Shown here piece by piece: positions 55,604 to 63,340 of a stretch of DNA of 64,000 bases. Positions within the stretch are counted from its first letter, which is position 1. Every line of letters begins with the position of its first letter. The stretch is taken from NCBI RefSeq assembly GCF_031880315.1, contig NZ_CP134771.1:992001-1056000 (forward strand). Direction: 5' to 3'. The position numbers and the translations under genes were made by a program. Source of the stretch: Pseudomonas baltica. Its GTDB lineage: Bacteria; Pseudomonadota; Gammaproteobacteria; Pseudomonadales; Pseudomonadaceae. The notes beneath the pieces were generated by a model that ran no database searches, was not told the origin of the DNA, and saw only the letters and a list, made by a program, of their open reading frames with translations.

Positions 55604-55734
55604 GTTCTGCTTTCGAGTCGGCCTTTGGTTCGCCGCCCCATCCAGCAGGCCGCGTGCCGGAGCGCAGGCACCCTGAGCCTAGGCGAAGGGCCAATGCTGG
55701 GGCGGCGAACCCAAGGCCGGCTCGAAAGCAGAAC
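55604..55734. repeat. Large stem-loop element B, inverted relative of A
   Basis: A 131-base structure closed by 37-base inverted arms (GTTCTGCTTTCGAGTCGGCC start at 55604; inverse ends at 55734), matching at 35 of 37 positions. Inside, on the minus strand, lie core 1 (42 bases, 55654-55695, four mismatches to A) and core 2 (55632-55652, one indel to A). The closing arms are unrelated in sequence to those of A, and the nested palindrome of A is absent. Confidence 0.85.
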
Positions 55735-55749
55735 CACCCAAAATCCCAA

Positions 55750-56670
55750 TCAACCCCGCCCAACAAAACCGTCATTCAACAATTGCAACCGCAACGCGCT
55801 CTCGAACTGGCGTGATTCACCGCTCAACGGATCATCGAATCGCAGCCCCCGAGCCAGCAATTGCAGCGGCTTGGCATAATCGTCCTCAGCCCCATTCGGC
55901 TGCACATCCGGATAAAACGGGTCATGCCGGATACACGCCCCCAACGACATCATGTGCACGCGCAACTGATGAGTCTTGCCGGTAATGGGAAAAAGATCAT
56001 AGCGCCAGAAATCACCCATCTTCTCCCCCACCTGCACCCGGGTCTCGCTGTTGTTCACCCCTGCCACTTCCTGCATGCGAAAAAACGGCTCGCCATGCAC
56101 CAACCGGCTGCAATGCGTCAGCGGAAAATTCAAGTCCGGCAACGCGGCAGCAACCGCCTGATAATGCTTGTGGATACGCCGCGTGGGGAACAGCGACTGG
56201 TAGGCGGAGCGCGTCTCAGGATTGGCCGAGAACAGCACCAGTCCGGCGGTGTGCCGATCGATGCGATGCAGGGGCACCAGATGGGGGTTATCGAGACGCC
56301 GGATCAGGCGCCGCAGCAAGGTGTGTTCGACGTATTCACCGGTCGGCGTCACTGGGAGAAAATGCGGCTTGTCGGCCACCACCAGGTGCTCGTCGATGTG
56401 CAGAATGCTCTCCTGAGCGGGGATCACTTTCTCGTTGGGCACTTCACGAAAATAGTGAATGCGCAGGCCCTGGCGATAGGCGAGATCAACGCTGATCGGC
56501 TGCCCGCTGGCATCCAGCACGCGCCCCCGGGCGATACGGTCCAGCCACTGCTGGCGACTGATTGCCTGAAAATGCGCGCACAGACATTCCAACACCGTTA
56601 CCCACGGCCCAGCCGGCAAGCTGACCGTACTGGCCTGATGATGGGAAGGATTGAAGGGCGTGGCAGTCAT
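55750..56670 (-). CDS. RluA-family pseudouridine synthase
   Basis: A 306-residue pseudouridine synthase. The catalytic motif is PLHRIDRHTAGLVLFS with Asp in the HRxD position. Others are KPHFLPVTPTGEYVEHTLL and GKTHQLRVHMMSLGACI. It lacks a full S4 domain motif but has a helical N-terminus (LECLCAHFQAISRQQWLDRI) that may be a reduced one. The RNA target (23S rRNA or tRNA position) cannot be told; it resembles the group with YEVP-type inserts annotated as tRNA/rRNA synthases. The start is ATG 56670 (MTATPFNPSHHQ); the upstream TTG at 56688 is less likely. Confidence 0.9.
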   Translation of the reverse strand: MTATPFNPSHHQASTVSLPAGPWVTVLECLCAHFQAISRQQWLDRIARGRVLDASGQPISVDLAYRQGLRIHYFREVPNEKVIPAQESILHIDEHLVVADKPHFLPVTPTGEYVEHTLLRRLIRRLDNPHLVPLHRIDRHTAGLVLFSANPETRSAYQSLFPTRRIHKHYQAVAAALPDLNFPLTHCSRLVHGEPFFRMQEVAGVNNSETRVQVGEKMGDFWRYDLFPITGKTHQLRVHMMSLGACIRHDPFYPDVQPNGAEDDYAKPLQLLARGLRFDDPLSGESRQFESALRLQLLNDGFVGRG

Positions 56671-56707
56671 GACGGGCTCGGCGATCAAGGCGGTCAGGCA
56701 TTATCCT

Positions 56708-56962
56708 TCACGCACTGCGCGGATCATAGGCCAGAAACCGCGAGATCTGCTCGGGCTCGAACGGCCAATCGAGTTCGGTGCCGGTATCAAGCCGACGCAG
56801 CACCGGAATGCGCATTTCATAGGGAGCAAGGTACTGGGGATGGTCGGCGATATCGATCAACTCGACCAACAGACCCAGCTCCACCCAAGGCATCAGTTCT
56901 GCCTCCGCCTGCTCGCACAGGTGGCACTGGACGGTGATGAAAAGCTGGCATTCGGGGTTCAT
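56708..56962 (-). CDS. Glutaredoxin-like (DUF836) protein
   Basis: An 84-residue thioredoxin-fold protein. The redox motif CHLC is at residues 13-16 (LFITVQCHLCEQAEAEL). The cis-Pro loop is MRIPVLRRLDTG, and the C-terminal helix reads PEQISRFLAYD. This is the glutaredoxin-like family found in many gammaproteobacteria as small stand-alone proteins. A role in disulfide exchange is expected but unproven. It lies 37 bases upstream of the pseudouridine synthase gene on the same strand, so they may be cotranscribed. Confidence 0.88.
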   Translation of the reverse strand: MNPECQLFITVQCHLCEQAEAELMPWVELGLLVELIDIADHPQYLAPYEMRIPVLRRLDTGTELDWPFEPEQISRFLAYDPRSA

Positions 56963-57035
56963 GCTCGACGCGCCCTTAACCGGTCTGAGCCCTCAGTCTA
57001 GGACTCTCTGCGCACGACGACAACCCAGTGCGTCA

Positions 57036-58244
57036 TCACTCATGCGCATTCGCTCCAATCCGGTGAATCGACAGGTCCGCGCCGTAATACTGCTGCTCCT
57101 GGCTCAAGCGGATCCCGGCCACTGCCTTGATCACGCCGTAAACCAAAAAACCTCCAACCACCGCTATCAGCACCCCGAGCGCGCTGCCGAACACTTGACT
57201 GATCAGGCTGACACCACCAAGGCCGCCTAGCGCCGTCTGGCCGAAAATGCCGCAGGCAATGCCGCCCCAGACGCCGCAGATGCCATGCAACGGCCAGACC
57301 CCGAGCACGTCATCGAATCGGCGCTGGCGCTGGGCAGCGATGAAGCACACCACAAACAGCCCACCCGCAATCGCCCCGGTCACCAGCGCACCCACCGGGT
57401 GCATCAGGTCGGAACCGGCGCACACCGCCACCAGACCGGCCAGAGGACCGTTGTGCAGGAAGCCCGGATCGTTGCGGCCGACGATCAGCGCCGCCAGAGT
57501 GCCGCCGACCATGGCCATCAGCGAATTGATCGCCACCAGGCCGCTGACCGCCTGCAGGGTCTGCGCGCTCATGACGTTAAAGCCGAACCAGCCGACAATC
57601 AGCACCCACGACCCCAACGCCAGAAACGGAATATTGGACGGTGCGAAGGCCACCAGCTTGCCATCCCTATAGCGGCCATCGCGCGGGCCCAGCAACAGGA
57701 TCGCCGCCAGCGCCAGCCAGCCGCCCATCGCATGCACCACCACGGACCCAGCAAAATCGTGGAAGCCGGCACCGAACTGCGCCTGCAACCAGGCCTGGAC
57801 ACCGAGGTTGCCGTTCCACATCATCCCCTCGAAGAACGGGTAGATGAAGGCTACGATCAACACCGTGGCGAACAGCTGCGGCACGAAACGCGCGCGCTCG
57901 GCGATGCCCCCGGAAATGATCGCCGGGATAGCGGCGGCGAAGGTCAACAGAAAGAAGAACTTGACCAGCGCGAAGCCATGGTCGACGTTAATCACTGCGG
58001 CAGGCTGCAAAAAGGTCACGCCATAGGCGACCCAGTAGCCGACGAAGAAGTACGCCAGGGTCGACACGGCAAAATCGCTGAGTATCTTGCACAGCGCGTT
58101 GACCTGATTCTTGTGGCGCACGGTGCCCACTTCGAGAAAGGCAAAGCCCGCGTGCATGGCCAGTACCATCACGGCACCGGCAAGAATGAACAGGGTATTG
58201 GAACCGTGGATCAGCGAATCCACAGCGCTTTGAGAGATTTCCAT
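57036..58244 (-). CDS. Ammonium transporter, Amt family
   Basis: A 402-residue inner-membrane ammonium channel with eleven predicted helices. Conserved features: FLEVGTVRHKNQVNALCKIL (periplasmic vestibule), FHDFAGSVVVHAMGGWLAL with the Asp and first pore His, and VWPLHGICGVWGGIACGIF with the second pore His. The usual N-terminal signal peptide of AmtB is absent, and the first helix starts within 15 residues. The start is ATG 58244; an earlier in-frame codon at 58289 adds a non-conserved tail. No glnK gene is adjacent, so regulation by PII is not evident from context. Confidence 0.93.
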   Translation of the reverse strand: MEISQSAVDSLIHGSNTLFILAGAVMVLAMHAGFAFLEVGTVRHKNQVNALCKILSDFAVSTLAYFFVGYWVAYGVTFLQPAAVINVDHGFALVKFFFLLTFAAAIPAIISGGIAERARFVPQLFATVLIVAFIYPFFEGMMWNGNLGVQAWLQAQFGAGFHDFAGSVVVHAMGGWLALAAILLLGPRDGRYRDGKLVAFAPSNIPFLALGSWVLIVGWFGFNVMSAQTLQAVSGLVAINSLMAMVGGTLAALIVGRNDPGFLHNGPLAGLVAVCAGSDLMHPVGALVTGAIAGGLFVVCFIAAQRQRRFDDVLGVWPLHGICGVWGGIACGIFGQTALGGLGGVSLISQVFGSALGVLIAVVGGFLVYGVIKAVAGIRLSQEQQYYGADLSIHRIGANAHE

Positions 58245-58460
58245 GAGAACGGCAGGCCTAAGGTAGTTAAAAGCACTGAAACAGGGCAAGCATGATTACC
58301 GCGCACCGATATGGTTCTTTACGGCGTGACCGCGAACCTATTTGGGGCATCTTTTCAGTAAACGCACCAGCAAATAGCAAAAGCCGTACCAGCACTCCGG
58401 AATGAACCTTCCCGATACCTGAGTACTCGAACACCCATAACGCAATCAACGGAGAAAGAC

Positions 58461-58775
58461 ATGGTCAGCAAGACAGCAAAGACGGCTCAGGCAGTACTCG
58501 CGAACGACTTTCAGATCCTCGTCAAGGACGCTGAAAAACTCCTCGAACACACCGCCACGCTGGCAGGCGACCAAGCTGATGAATTGCGCGCCCAGATTCA
58601 CGAAAGCCTGCTCAAGGCCAAGGAATCCCTCAAGGAAACCCAGGAATCCCTGAGCGAAAAGAGCAAGGAAGTGGTGGTTCAGGCTGAAGACTATGTACAG
58701 GCCAACCCATGGCAGTCGATCGGCATTGCCGCCGGTGTCGGCTTCCTCATCGGCCTGCTGGCGTCTCGTCGCTGA
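58461..58775 (+). CDS. DUF883 (YqjD/ElaB-like) membrane-anchored protein
   Basis: A 104-residue protein with a long amphipathic helix (LVKDAEKLLEHTATLAGDQA, LKAKESLKETQESLSEKSKE) and one C-terminal membrane anchor (NPWQSIGIAAGVGFLIGLLA) ending in SRR. YqjD/ElaB proteins are inner-membrane anchored, bind stationary-phase ribosomes in E. coli, and are stress- and RpoS-linked. GGAGAAAGAC precedes ATG 58461. It is first of a three-gene operon (DUF883, YqjE, YqjK-like), three bases before the next start. Confidence 0.92.
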   Translation: MVSKTAKTAQAVLANDFQILVKDAEKLLEHTATLAGDQADELRAQIHESLLKAKESLKETQESLSEKSKEVVVQAEDYVQANPWQSIGIAAGVGFLIGLLASRR

Positions 58776-58777
58776 TC

Positions 58778-59161
58778 ATGGCTCTGGACAGCGATACTTC
58801 ATCCAGCAGCGGCTCCACCGCACGCCGACTCGGTGCTGCGGTGCTGGGCATGCTGCACAGCCATATCGAACTGTTCGGGATCGAGCTGCAAGAGCAGAAG
58901 TCCCGCACGGTCAGCCTGCTGTTGTTCGCCGGGCTGGCCTTGGTCTTCGCCCTGCTGGCGCTGGTGGCGCTGTCTGGTCTGATCCTCATTTTATTGTGGG
59001 ACAACTACCGTATTCCAGGGATGATCGGCCTGTGCATTTTCTACCTGCTGGCCGGGCTGTTCTGTGCGGTACGCCTCAAAGCGGCGATCTTCGATGAATC
59101 CTCGCCGTTCAGCGGCACCCTCGAAGAACTGGCCAATGACCGGGAGCGCCTGTTGCCATGA
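58778..59161 (+). CDS. YqjE-like (phage holin superfamily III) membrane protein
   Basis: A 127-residue integral membrane protein with two hydrophobic segments (LLLFAGLALVFALLALVALS; MIGLCIFYLLAGLFCAVRL), preceded by an N-terminal amphipathic helix (LGMLHSHIELFGIELQEQKS) that is the signature of YqjE. The open frame reaches back to 58709 inside the DUF883 gene; ATG 58778 is the family start. The stop overlaps the next start by ATGA (59158-59161). Function is unknown; it is always found next to YqjD/DUF883-type genes. Confidence 0.9.
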   Translation: MALDSDTSSSSGSTARRLGAAVLGMLHSHIELFGIELQEQKSRTVSLLLFAGLALVFALLALVALSGLILILLWDNYRIPGMIGLCIFYLLAGLFCAVRLKAAIFDESSPFSGTLEELANDRERLLP

Positions 59162-59523
59162 GTGCCCATCCGCCGAGCAAGAATTCACGCCAGGACATGC
59201 GCAAGGCGCTGATTCGTTTGCGCCTTGAAATGCACCGCCAGGAAATTCGCCAGGAAGCTCGCAGCCTGGTCAACCCCCTCACCCGCCTCAAGGGCGCCAG
59301 TCGTTCGGTTCAGGAAGGACTGGGGATCAAGCATGCACCACTCTGGGGCATGGGCGCGGTCATGCTCATGGGCTTTTTTACCGGCAAGGGTGCAGGGTCG
59401 AGCAAGCCAGCCGCTCCTGCCGTGGTTCGTACCGAGGGCAGCGTGTCGCGCCTGCTGAAGTTGAGCGCGACCTTGATGCCCTTGATCAAGCTGGTAATGA
59501 GAGGCGGCGCCGACAAACACTGA
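59158..59523 (+). CDS. YqjK-like hypothetical protein
   Basis: A 121-residue basic protein. The N-terminus is rich in Arg and helical (DMRKALIRLRLEMHRQEIRQ), and one weakly hydrophobic segment (LWGMGAVMLMGFFTGKG) lies in the middle. It is the third gene of the DUF883-YqjE operon, overlapping by ATGA, in the place of yqjK of E. coli. Function is unknown. A second short hydrophobic stretch (LSATLMPLIKLVMRGG) may contact the membrane. Confidence 0.82.
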   Translation: MSAHPPSKNSRQDMRKALIRLRLEMHRQEIRQEARSLVNPLTRLKGASRSVQEGLGIKHAPLWGMGAVMLMGFFTGKGAGSSKPAAPAVVRTEGSVSRLLKLSATLMPLIKLVMRGGADKH

Positions 59524-59573
59524 TCGGCCCGCGCGGCGTGCCACTATTTGGCTACATTCTTGCAGTACATCCC

Positions 59574-59615
59574 CATTACGGCTGTCGTGCGCCCTGCGCA
59601 TCGACGGCCGTAATG
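59574..59615. repeat. Hairpin upstream of the EAL gene
   Basis: CATTACGGC at 59574-59582 and GCCGTAATG at 59607-59615 form perfect arms. The interior (GTCGTGCGC / GCGCATCGAC) also pairs with a one-base bulge, giving a stem of about 19 bp in all. There is no T run after it. It lies in the 147-base gap before the phosphodiesterase gene and could be a leader element or an inefficient terminator. Confidence 0.6.
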
Positions 59616-59670
59616 GCGTCTGACGCCTGCACCATCCGCAGCAAAAACCCACAGTGTTTAAGGAGTCGCC

Positions 59671-60834
59671 GTGATCGACGGGCAACCGCTCGCATGTTTC
59701 CAGCCGTTTATCGACACCGCCACGGGTCGTATCGCTGGAATTGAGGCCTTGGGGCGCTTGCGTCAGGCCGACGGCCAATTGTCCTCGGTCGGCCCGCTCT
59801 TCGCCGACCCACGCACACCAGCAGCGACACTGCGCAAGCTCGACCGCATGATCCGCGACAACGCCCTGAGCAGACTCAAGGAAGTCCCCGAGGACTGGTT
59901 CCTGAGCCTCAACATGTCGCCGCGCTGGATCAGCCGCCTCAAGCCTGGACAAGCTCTGCCCAGCCTGCGGCAGCTGGAACGACACGGCATCGACCCGCAG
60001 CGGATCGTTTTCGAAATCACCGAATTCAATGGCGATACCGAACGCCTGAGCGAAGTGGTACGCCGCTACCGTGAAGTAGGCGCGCGGATTGCCATCGACG
60101 ACTTCGGCGCCGGCTACTCGCAGCTCGACCGCGTGCTGGCGTTGCAGCCGGACATTCTCAAGCTTGATATGCGTCTGTTCCAGGCCGCCGCCCGAGGCGG
60201 CCCTAGCAGTGAGGTGGTCAAGGCGCTGGCGCTGATGGCGGAAAAGACCGGCTGCTGGATCATCGCCGAAGGCGTCGAGACCGAAGCCGAGCTGGATTTC
60301 GCGCTCGAATGCGGTTCCCGCTACGTGCAGGGCTACCTGTTCGCCCGCGCCGAACCGCACTTCTTCGATCCTGACGCCTTCGTCAGCCGCTTCGCCGAAT
60401 TGCGCGAGCACTATGTGGCGCGCAAGGTCGATGAACGCGCCCGGCTGATGACCCTGCGCAAGCAACTGGTAACACTTATGGGCCATCTGCAGACCTGGGC
60501 CAGCGCCAATGCACCGATCAGCGAATTGCCGCACTTCGTCGACAGCCCCTGGCTACTGCGTTTCTATCAATGCGATCGGCAAGGTACGCAATTGACCCCC
60601 AACCACGAATGGCGTGACAACGCCTGGCAGACCGACGCCAGCTATCTGGGCCACAACTGGTCGTGGCGCCCCTACTTCTACCACCTGCTGGCCGAGGGCT
60701 GGGACGAGCGTCGGCTGATCCTCTCCAGCACCTATCGCGACGCCACCAGCAACCAGTATTGCCTGACCGCGGGGCAGTTCTTCGACAACGGCAACCGCTT
60801 GCTGCTGATCGACGTGGACGCTGCTGTGCTATAG
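59671..60834 (+). CDS. EAL-domain c-di-GMP phosphodiesterase with YkuI-like C-terminus
   Basis: A 387-residue cytoplasmic protein. The EAL domain (about 1-245) keeps the catalytic and metal set: EALGRLR, LNMSP, FEITEF, IDDFGAGYSQ, LKLDM, IAEGVETEAEL and QGYLFA, so it should hydrolyse cyclic di-GMP. The C-terminal about 140 residues (WLLRFYQCDRQGTQLTPNHE, then GHNWSWRPYFYHLLAEG) fit a YkuI_C/Cache-like sensor fold, with no membrane helix. The start is GTG 59671 with AGGAG at 59661-59665. It is a single gene between the membrane operon and dgt. Confidence 0.93.
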   Translation: MIDGQPLACFQPFIDTATGRIAGIEALGRLRQADGQLSSVGPLFADPRTPAATLRKLDRMIRDNALSRLKEVPEDWFLSLNMSPRWISRLKPGQALPSLRQLERHGIDPQRIVFEITEFNGDTERLSEVVRRYREVGARIAIDDFGAGYSQLDRVLALQPDILKLDMRLFQAAARGGPSSEVVKALALMAEKTGCWIIAEGVETEAELDFALECGSRYVQGYLFARAEPHFFDPDAFVSRFAELREHYVARKVDERARLMTLRKQLVTLMGHLQTWASANAPISELPHFVDSPWLLRFYQCDRQGTQLTPNHEWRDNAWQTDASYLGHNWSWRPYFYHLLAEGWDERRLILSSTYRDATSNQYCLTAGQFFDNGNRLLLIDVDAAVL

Positions 60835-60945
60835 GTCCGCGCCAGGCCGACGGCCGACGATACATGCAGATACGCCTGCCACCCTTGCGCAACCACGCGC
60901 CAGGCCTGAAGCTAGGTGCTTGTTACCGTATTGGAGTGCCTCGCC

Positions 60946-62277
60946 TTGGATTGGCCTGAACTGCTTAACCGTGAACGCCTCGGCAAGGTCCTGCACAGCG
61001 CCGAGGAGCTGGGCCGCAGCCCTTTTCACAAGGACCACGACCGGATCATCTTCTCCGGTGCCTTCCGCCGCCTCGGGCGCAAGACCCAGGTGCATCCTGT
61101 CACCAGCAACGATCATATCCACACGCGTCTGACCCATTCACTGGAAGTCAGCTGCGTCGGTCGCTCGCTGGGCATGCGTGTGGGCGAAACCCTGCGCGAC
61201 CGCCTGCCCCAGTGGTGCGACCCCAGCGACCTGGGCATGGTCGTGCAATCCGCCTGCCTGGCCCACGACATCGGCAACCCGCCTTTCGGCCACTCCGGCG
61301 AAGACGCCATCCGCAGCTGGTTCCATCAGGCGGCAAGCCGTGGCTGGCTGGATGCGATGAGCCTCGCCGAACGTGCGGACTTCCTCAACTTCGAAGGCAA
61401 CGCCCAAGGCTTTCGCGTGCTCACCCAGCTCGAGTACCACCAGTTCGATGGCGGCACCCGGCTCACCTACGCCACGCTGGGGACCTTTCTCAAGTACCCT
61501 TGGACGGCGCGCCATGCCGATTCGCTGGGCTACAAGAAGCACAAGTTCGGCTGTTACCAGAGCGAGCTGCCCTTGCTCGAGCAGATCACCCACAAACTCG
61601 GCCTGCCTCAGATCGAAGACCAACGCTGGGCGCGCCATCCGCTGGTGTACCTGATGGAGGCCGCCGACGACATCTGCTACGCACTGATCGACCTTGAAGA
61701 TGGCCTGGAGATGGATCTGCTCGAATACGCGGAGGTCGAAGCGCTGCTGCTCGGGCTGGTGGGCGATGATCTTCCCGAGACTTACCGCCAACTGGGCCCA
61801 GGCGATTCTCGCCGACGCAAGCTGGCAATCTTGCGCGGCAAGGCCATCGAGCACCTGACCAACGCGGCAGCCAGGGCCTTCGTCGAGCAGCAGGAAGCCT
61901 TGCTGGCCGGTACCTTGCCGGGTGATCTGGTCGAGCACATGCACGGTCCGGCGAAACGCTGCGTGCTGAGCGCCAAGGACATGGCCCGCAAGAAGATCTT
62001 CCAGGACAAGCGCAAAACGCTGCATGAAATAGGCGCCTATACCACTCTGGAGATCCTCCTCAACGCCTTCTGCGGAGCGGCTCTGGAACAACACGACGGC
62101 GGTGCACCTTCGTTCAAGAGCCGGCGTATTCTGGACCTGCTGGGCAACAATGCGCCGAGTCCGGGAGTGCCATTACACACCTCGTTCATGCGGGTCATCG
62201 ACTTTATTGCCGGCATGACCGACAGCTATGCCAGCGAGATGGCCCGGGAAATGACCGGCCGCTCGAGCCCCGTATGA
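60946..62277 (+). CDS. dgt: Deoxyguanosinetriphosphate triphosphohydrolase-like protein
   Basis: A 443-residue HD-domain dNTPase. It has [20 protein letters not shown] and [18 protein letters not shown], with the metal-binding HD pair in [16 protein letters not shown], then [13 protein letters not shown]. Such enzymes remove triphosphate from dGTP or other dNTPs and affect dNTP pools. The open frame starts at GTG 60916, but family members begin [13 protein letters not shown], which fits TTG 60946 with GGAG at 60933-60936. It is codirectional with the EAL gene 111 bases upstream. Confidence 0.94.
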   Translation: MDWPELLNRERLGKVLHSAEELGRSPFHKDHDRIIFSGAFRRLGRKTQVHPVTSNDHIHTRLTHSLEVSCVGRSLGMRVGETLRDRLPQWCDPSDLGMVVQSACLAHDIGNPPFGHSGEDAIRSWFHQAASRGWLDAMSLAERADFLNFEGNAQGFRVLTQLEYHQFDGGTRLTYATLGTFLKYPWTARHADSLGYKKHKFGCYQSELPLLEQITHKLGLPQIEDQRWARHPLVYLMEAADDICYALIDLEDGLEMDLLEYAEVEALLLGLVGDDLPETYRQLGPGDSRRRKLAILRGKAIEHLTNAAARAFVEQQEALLAGTLPGDLVEHMHGPAKRCVLSAKDMARKKIFQDKRKTLHEIGAYTTLEILLNAFCGAALEQHDGGAPSFKSRRILDLLGNNAPSPGVPLHTSFMRVIDFIAGMTDSYASEMAREMTGRSSPV

Positions 62278-62281
62278 GCCC

Positions 62282-62307
62282 CCCCTTGCGGCATCGACCG
62301 CAAGGGG
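62282..62307 (+). repeat. Perfect hairpin after dgt
   Basis: CCCCTTGCGG, six-base loop, CCGCAAGGGG. It lies four bases after the dgt stop. There is no T run, so it may act as an mRNA 3-prime stabiliser or as an imperfect terminator. Confidence 0.65.
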
Positions 62308-62541
62308 CGCTGATATCTCCCTGCTTGCACACCCGTCGCGCCAAATCCGGCTCGGCACATAGACACAATCAGAATCAATCACCCCGATTGACAACATCCA
62401 AGATTATTGAATTTATATTTACCGCATACTTTTCCAGTAGGAATTTTCTTATATAAGCACTACAACCACCTATCCATATGTGCCCCTCGCTACAACTGCG
62501 CTAATGTGCGAATACTATTCGTGCCCAGCCTGGAGCGCACT

Positions 62542-63168
62542 ATGCATTCGATATTCATCGTTGACGACCACCCAGTCATTCGCTTCGGTATGCGCAAGGT
62601 ACTGGAAGACGCCGGTTATCAAATAGCCGGCGAAACCGACAATGGTGCCGATGCCATCCAGATGGTGCGCGAAACCAGTCCTGACCTGTTACTCCTCGAT
62701 ATCCAGATGCCGCGTCTCGACGGGCTGGAGCTACTAGCGCGCCTACGAGCCATGAACCAGCCTGTGCGTACGCTGATACTGACGGTGCAACCGCCAGAGC
62801 ACTTCACTCGACGTTGTATCGGCCAAGGCGCATCTGGATTTGTCAGCAAAAAGGAAGACCCAACCGAACTGCTGAGCGCGATCAAGGCGATATTGTCCGG
62901 CTATAACTACTTCCCCAGGGACGCCATGGCCGCCCCTGCCCGTTGCGCTGAACATTCAAAAGAAATGGGGTTATTCAAACTGGTCAATGATCGAGAGCTG
63001 ATGGTGCTGCAACTGTACGCCCAGGGCCGTACCAATCACGAGATTGCCGAAAGTATGTTTTTAAGTAACAAAACGGTCAGCACCTATAAAAAACGCCTGA
63101 TGCTAAAGTTGCAGATCGACTCGGCCATCGACCTTATCGAATTGGCCAAGCGTCATGGGCTGGTATGA
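62542..63168 (+). CDS. LuxR/NarL-family response regulator (RocA/BvgA-like)
   Basis: A 208-residue regulator. The receiver has VDDHPVIRFGMRKVLEDAGY at the start, phosphoacceptor Asp53 (LLLLDIQMP) and Lys in GFVSKKED. The C-terminal helix-turn-helix reads LVNDRELMVLQLYAQGRTNHEIAESMF. The BvgA/EvgA/RocA branch controls fimbriae and virulence-type genes, and the P. aeruginosa neighbour of dgt is RocA2 (PA3045 by recall). GGAG at 62532-62535 lies six bases before ATG 62542. The preceding 264 bases are AT-rich, unlike the window average. The cognate RocS-like sensor kinase is not visible in this window. Confidence 0.9.
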   Translation: MHSIFIVDDHPVIRFGMRKVLEDAGYQIAGETDNGADAIQMVRETSPDLLLLDIQMPRLDGLELLARLRAMNQPVRTLILTVQPPEHFTRRCIGQGASGFVSKKEDPTELLSAIKAILSGYNYFPRDAMAAPARCAEHSKEMGLFKLVNDRELMVLQLYAQGRTNHEIAESMFLSNKTVSTYKKRLMLKLQIDSAIDLIELAKRHGLV

Positions 63169-63340
63169 AGGCATATGACCGCGCAAGGTTATCCAGCAAT
63201 CGCAGCATTTAGTGCGTCAGGCTTGTCACAGCAGCATCAAATTGACATTATCGCCAACCAGGACTGCCCGCCTGCCTTGCGCCCCCCTGAAAGCGGCACA
63301 CACTGGCGCCAGCCGACGCATCCCTCAGGAGAGATTCTCG

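Noticed and set aside
55307..55749. CRISPR array or integron attC cassette
   Set aside because: There are two inverted structured copies and not regularly spaced direct repeats; no cas or integrase gene is nearby, and no attC consensus was recognised.
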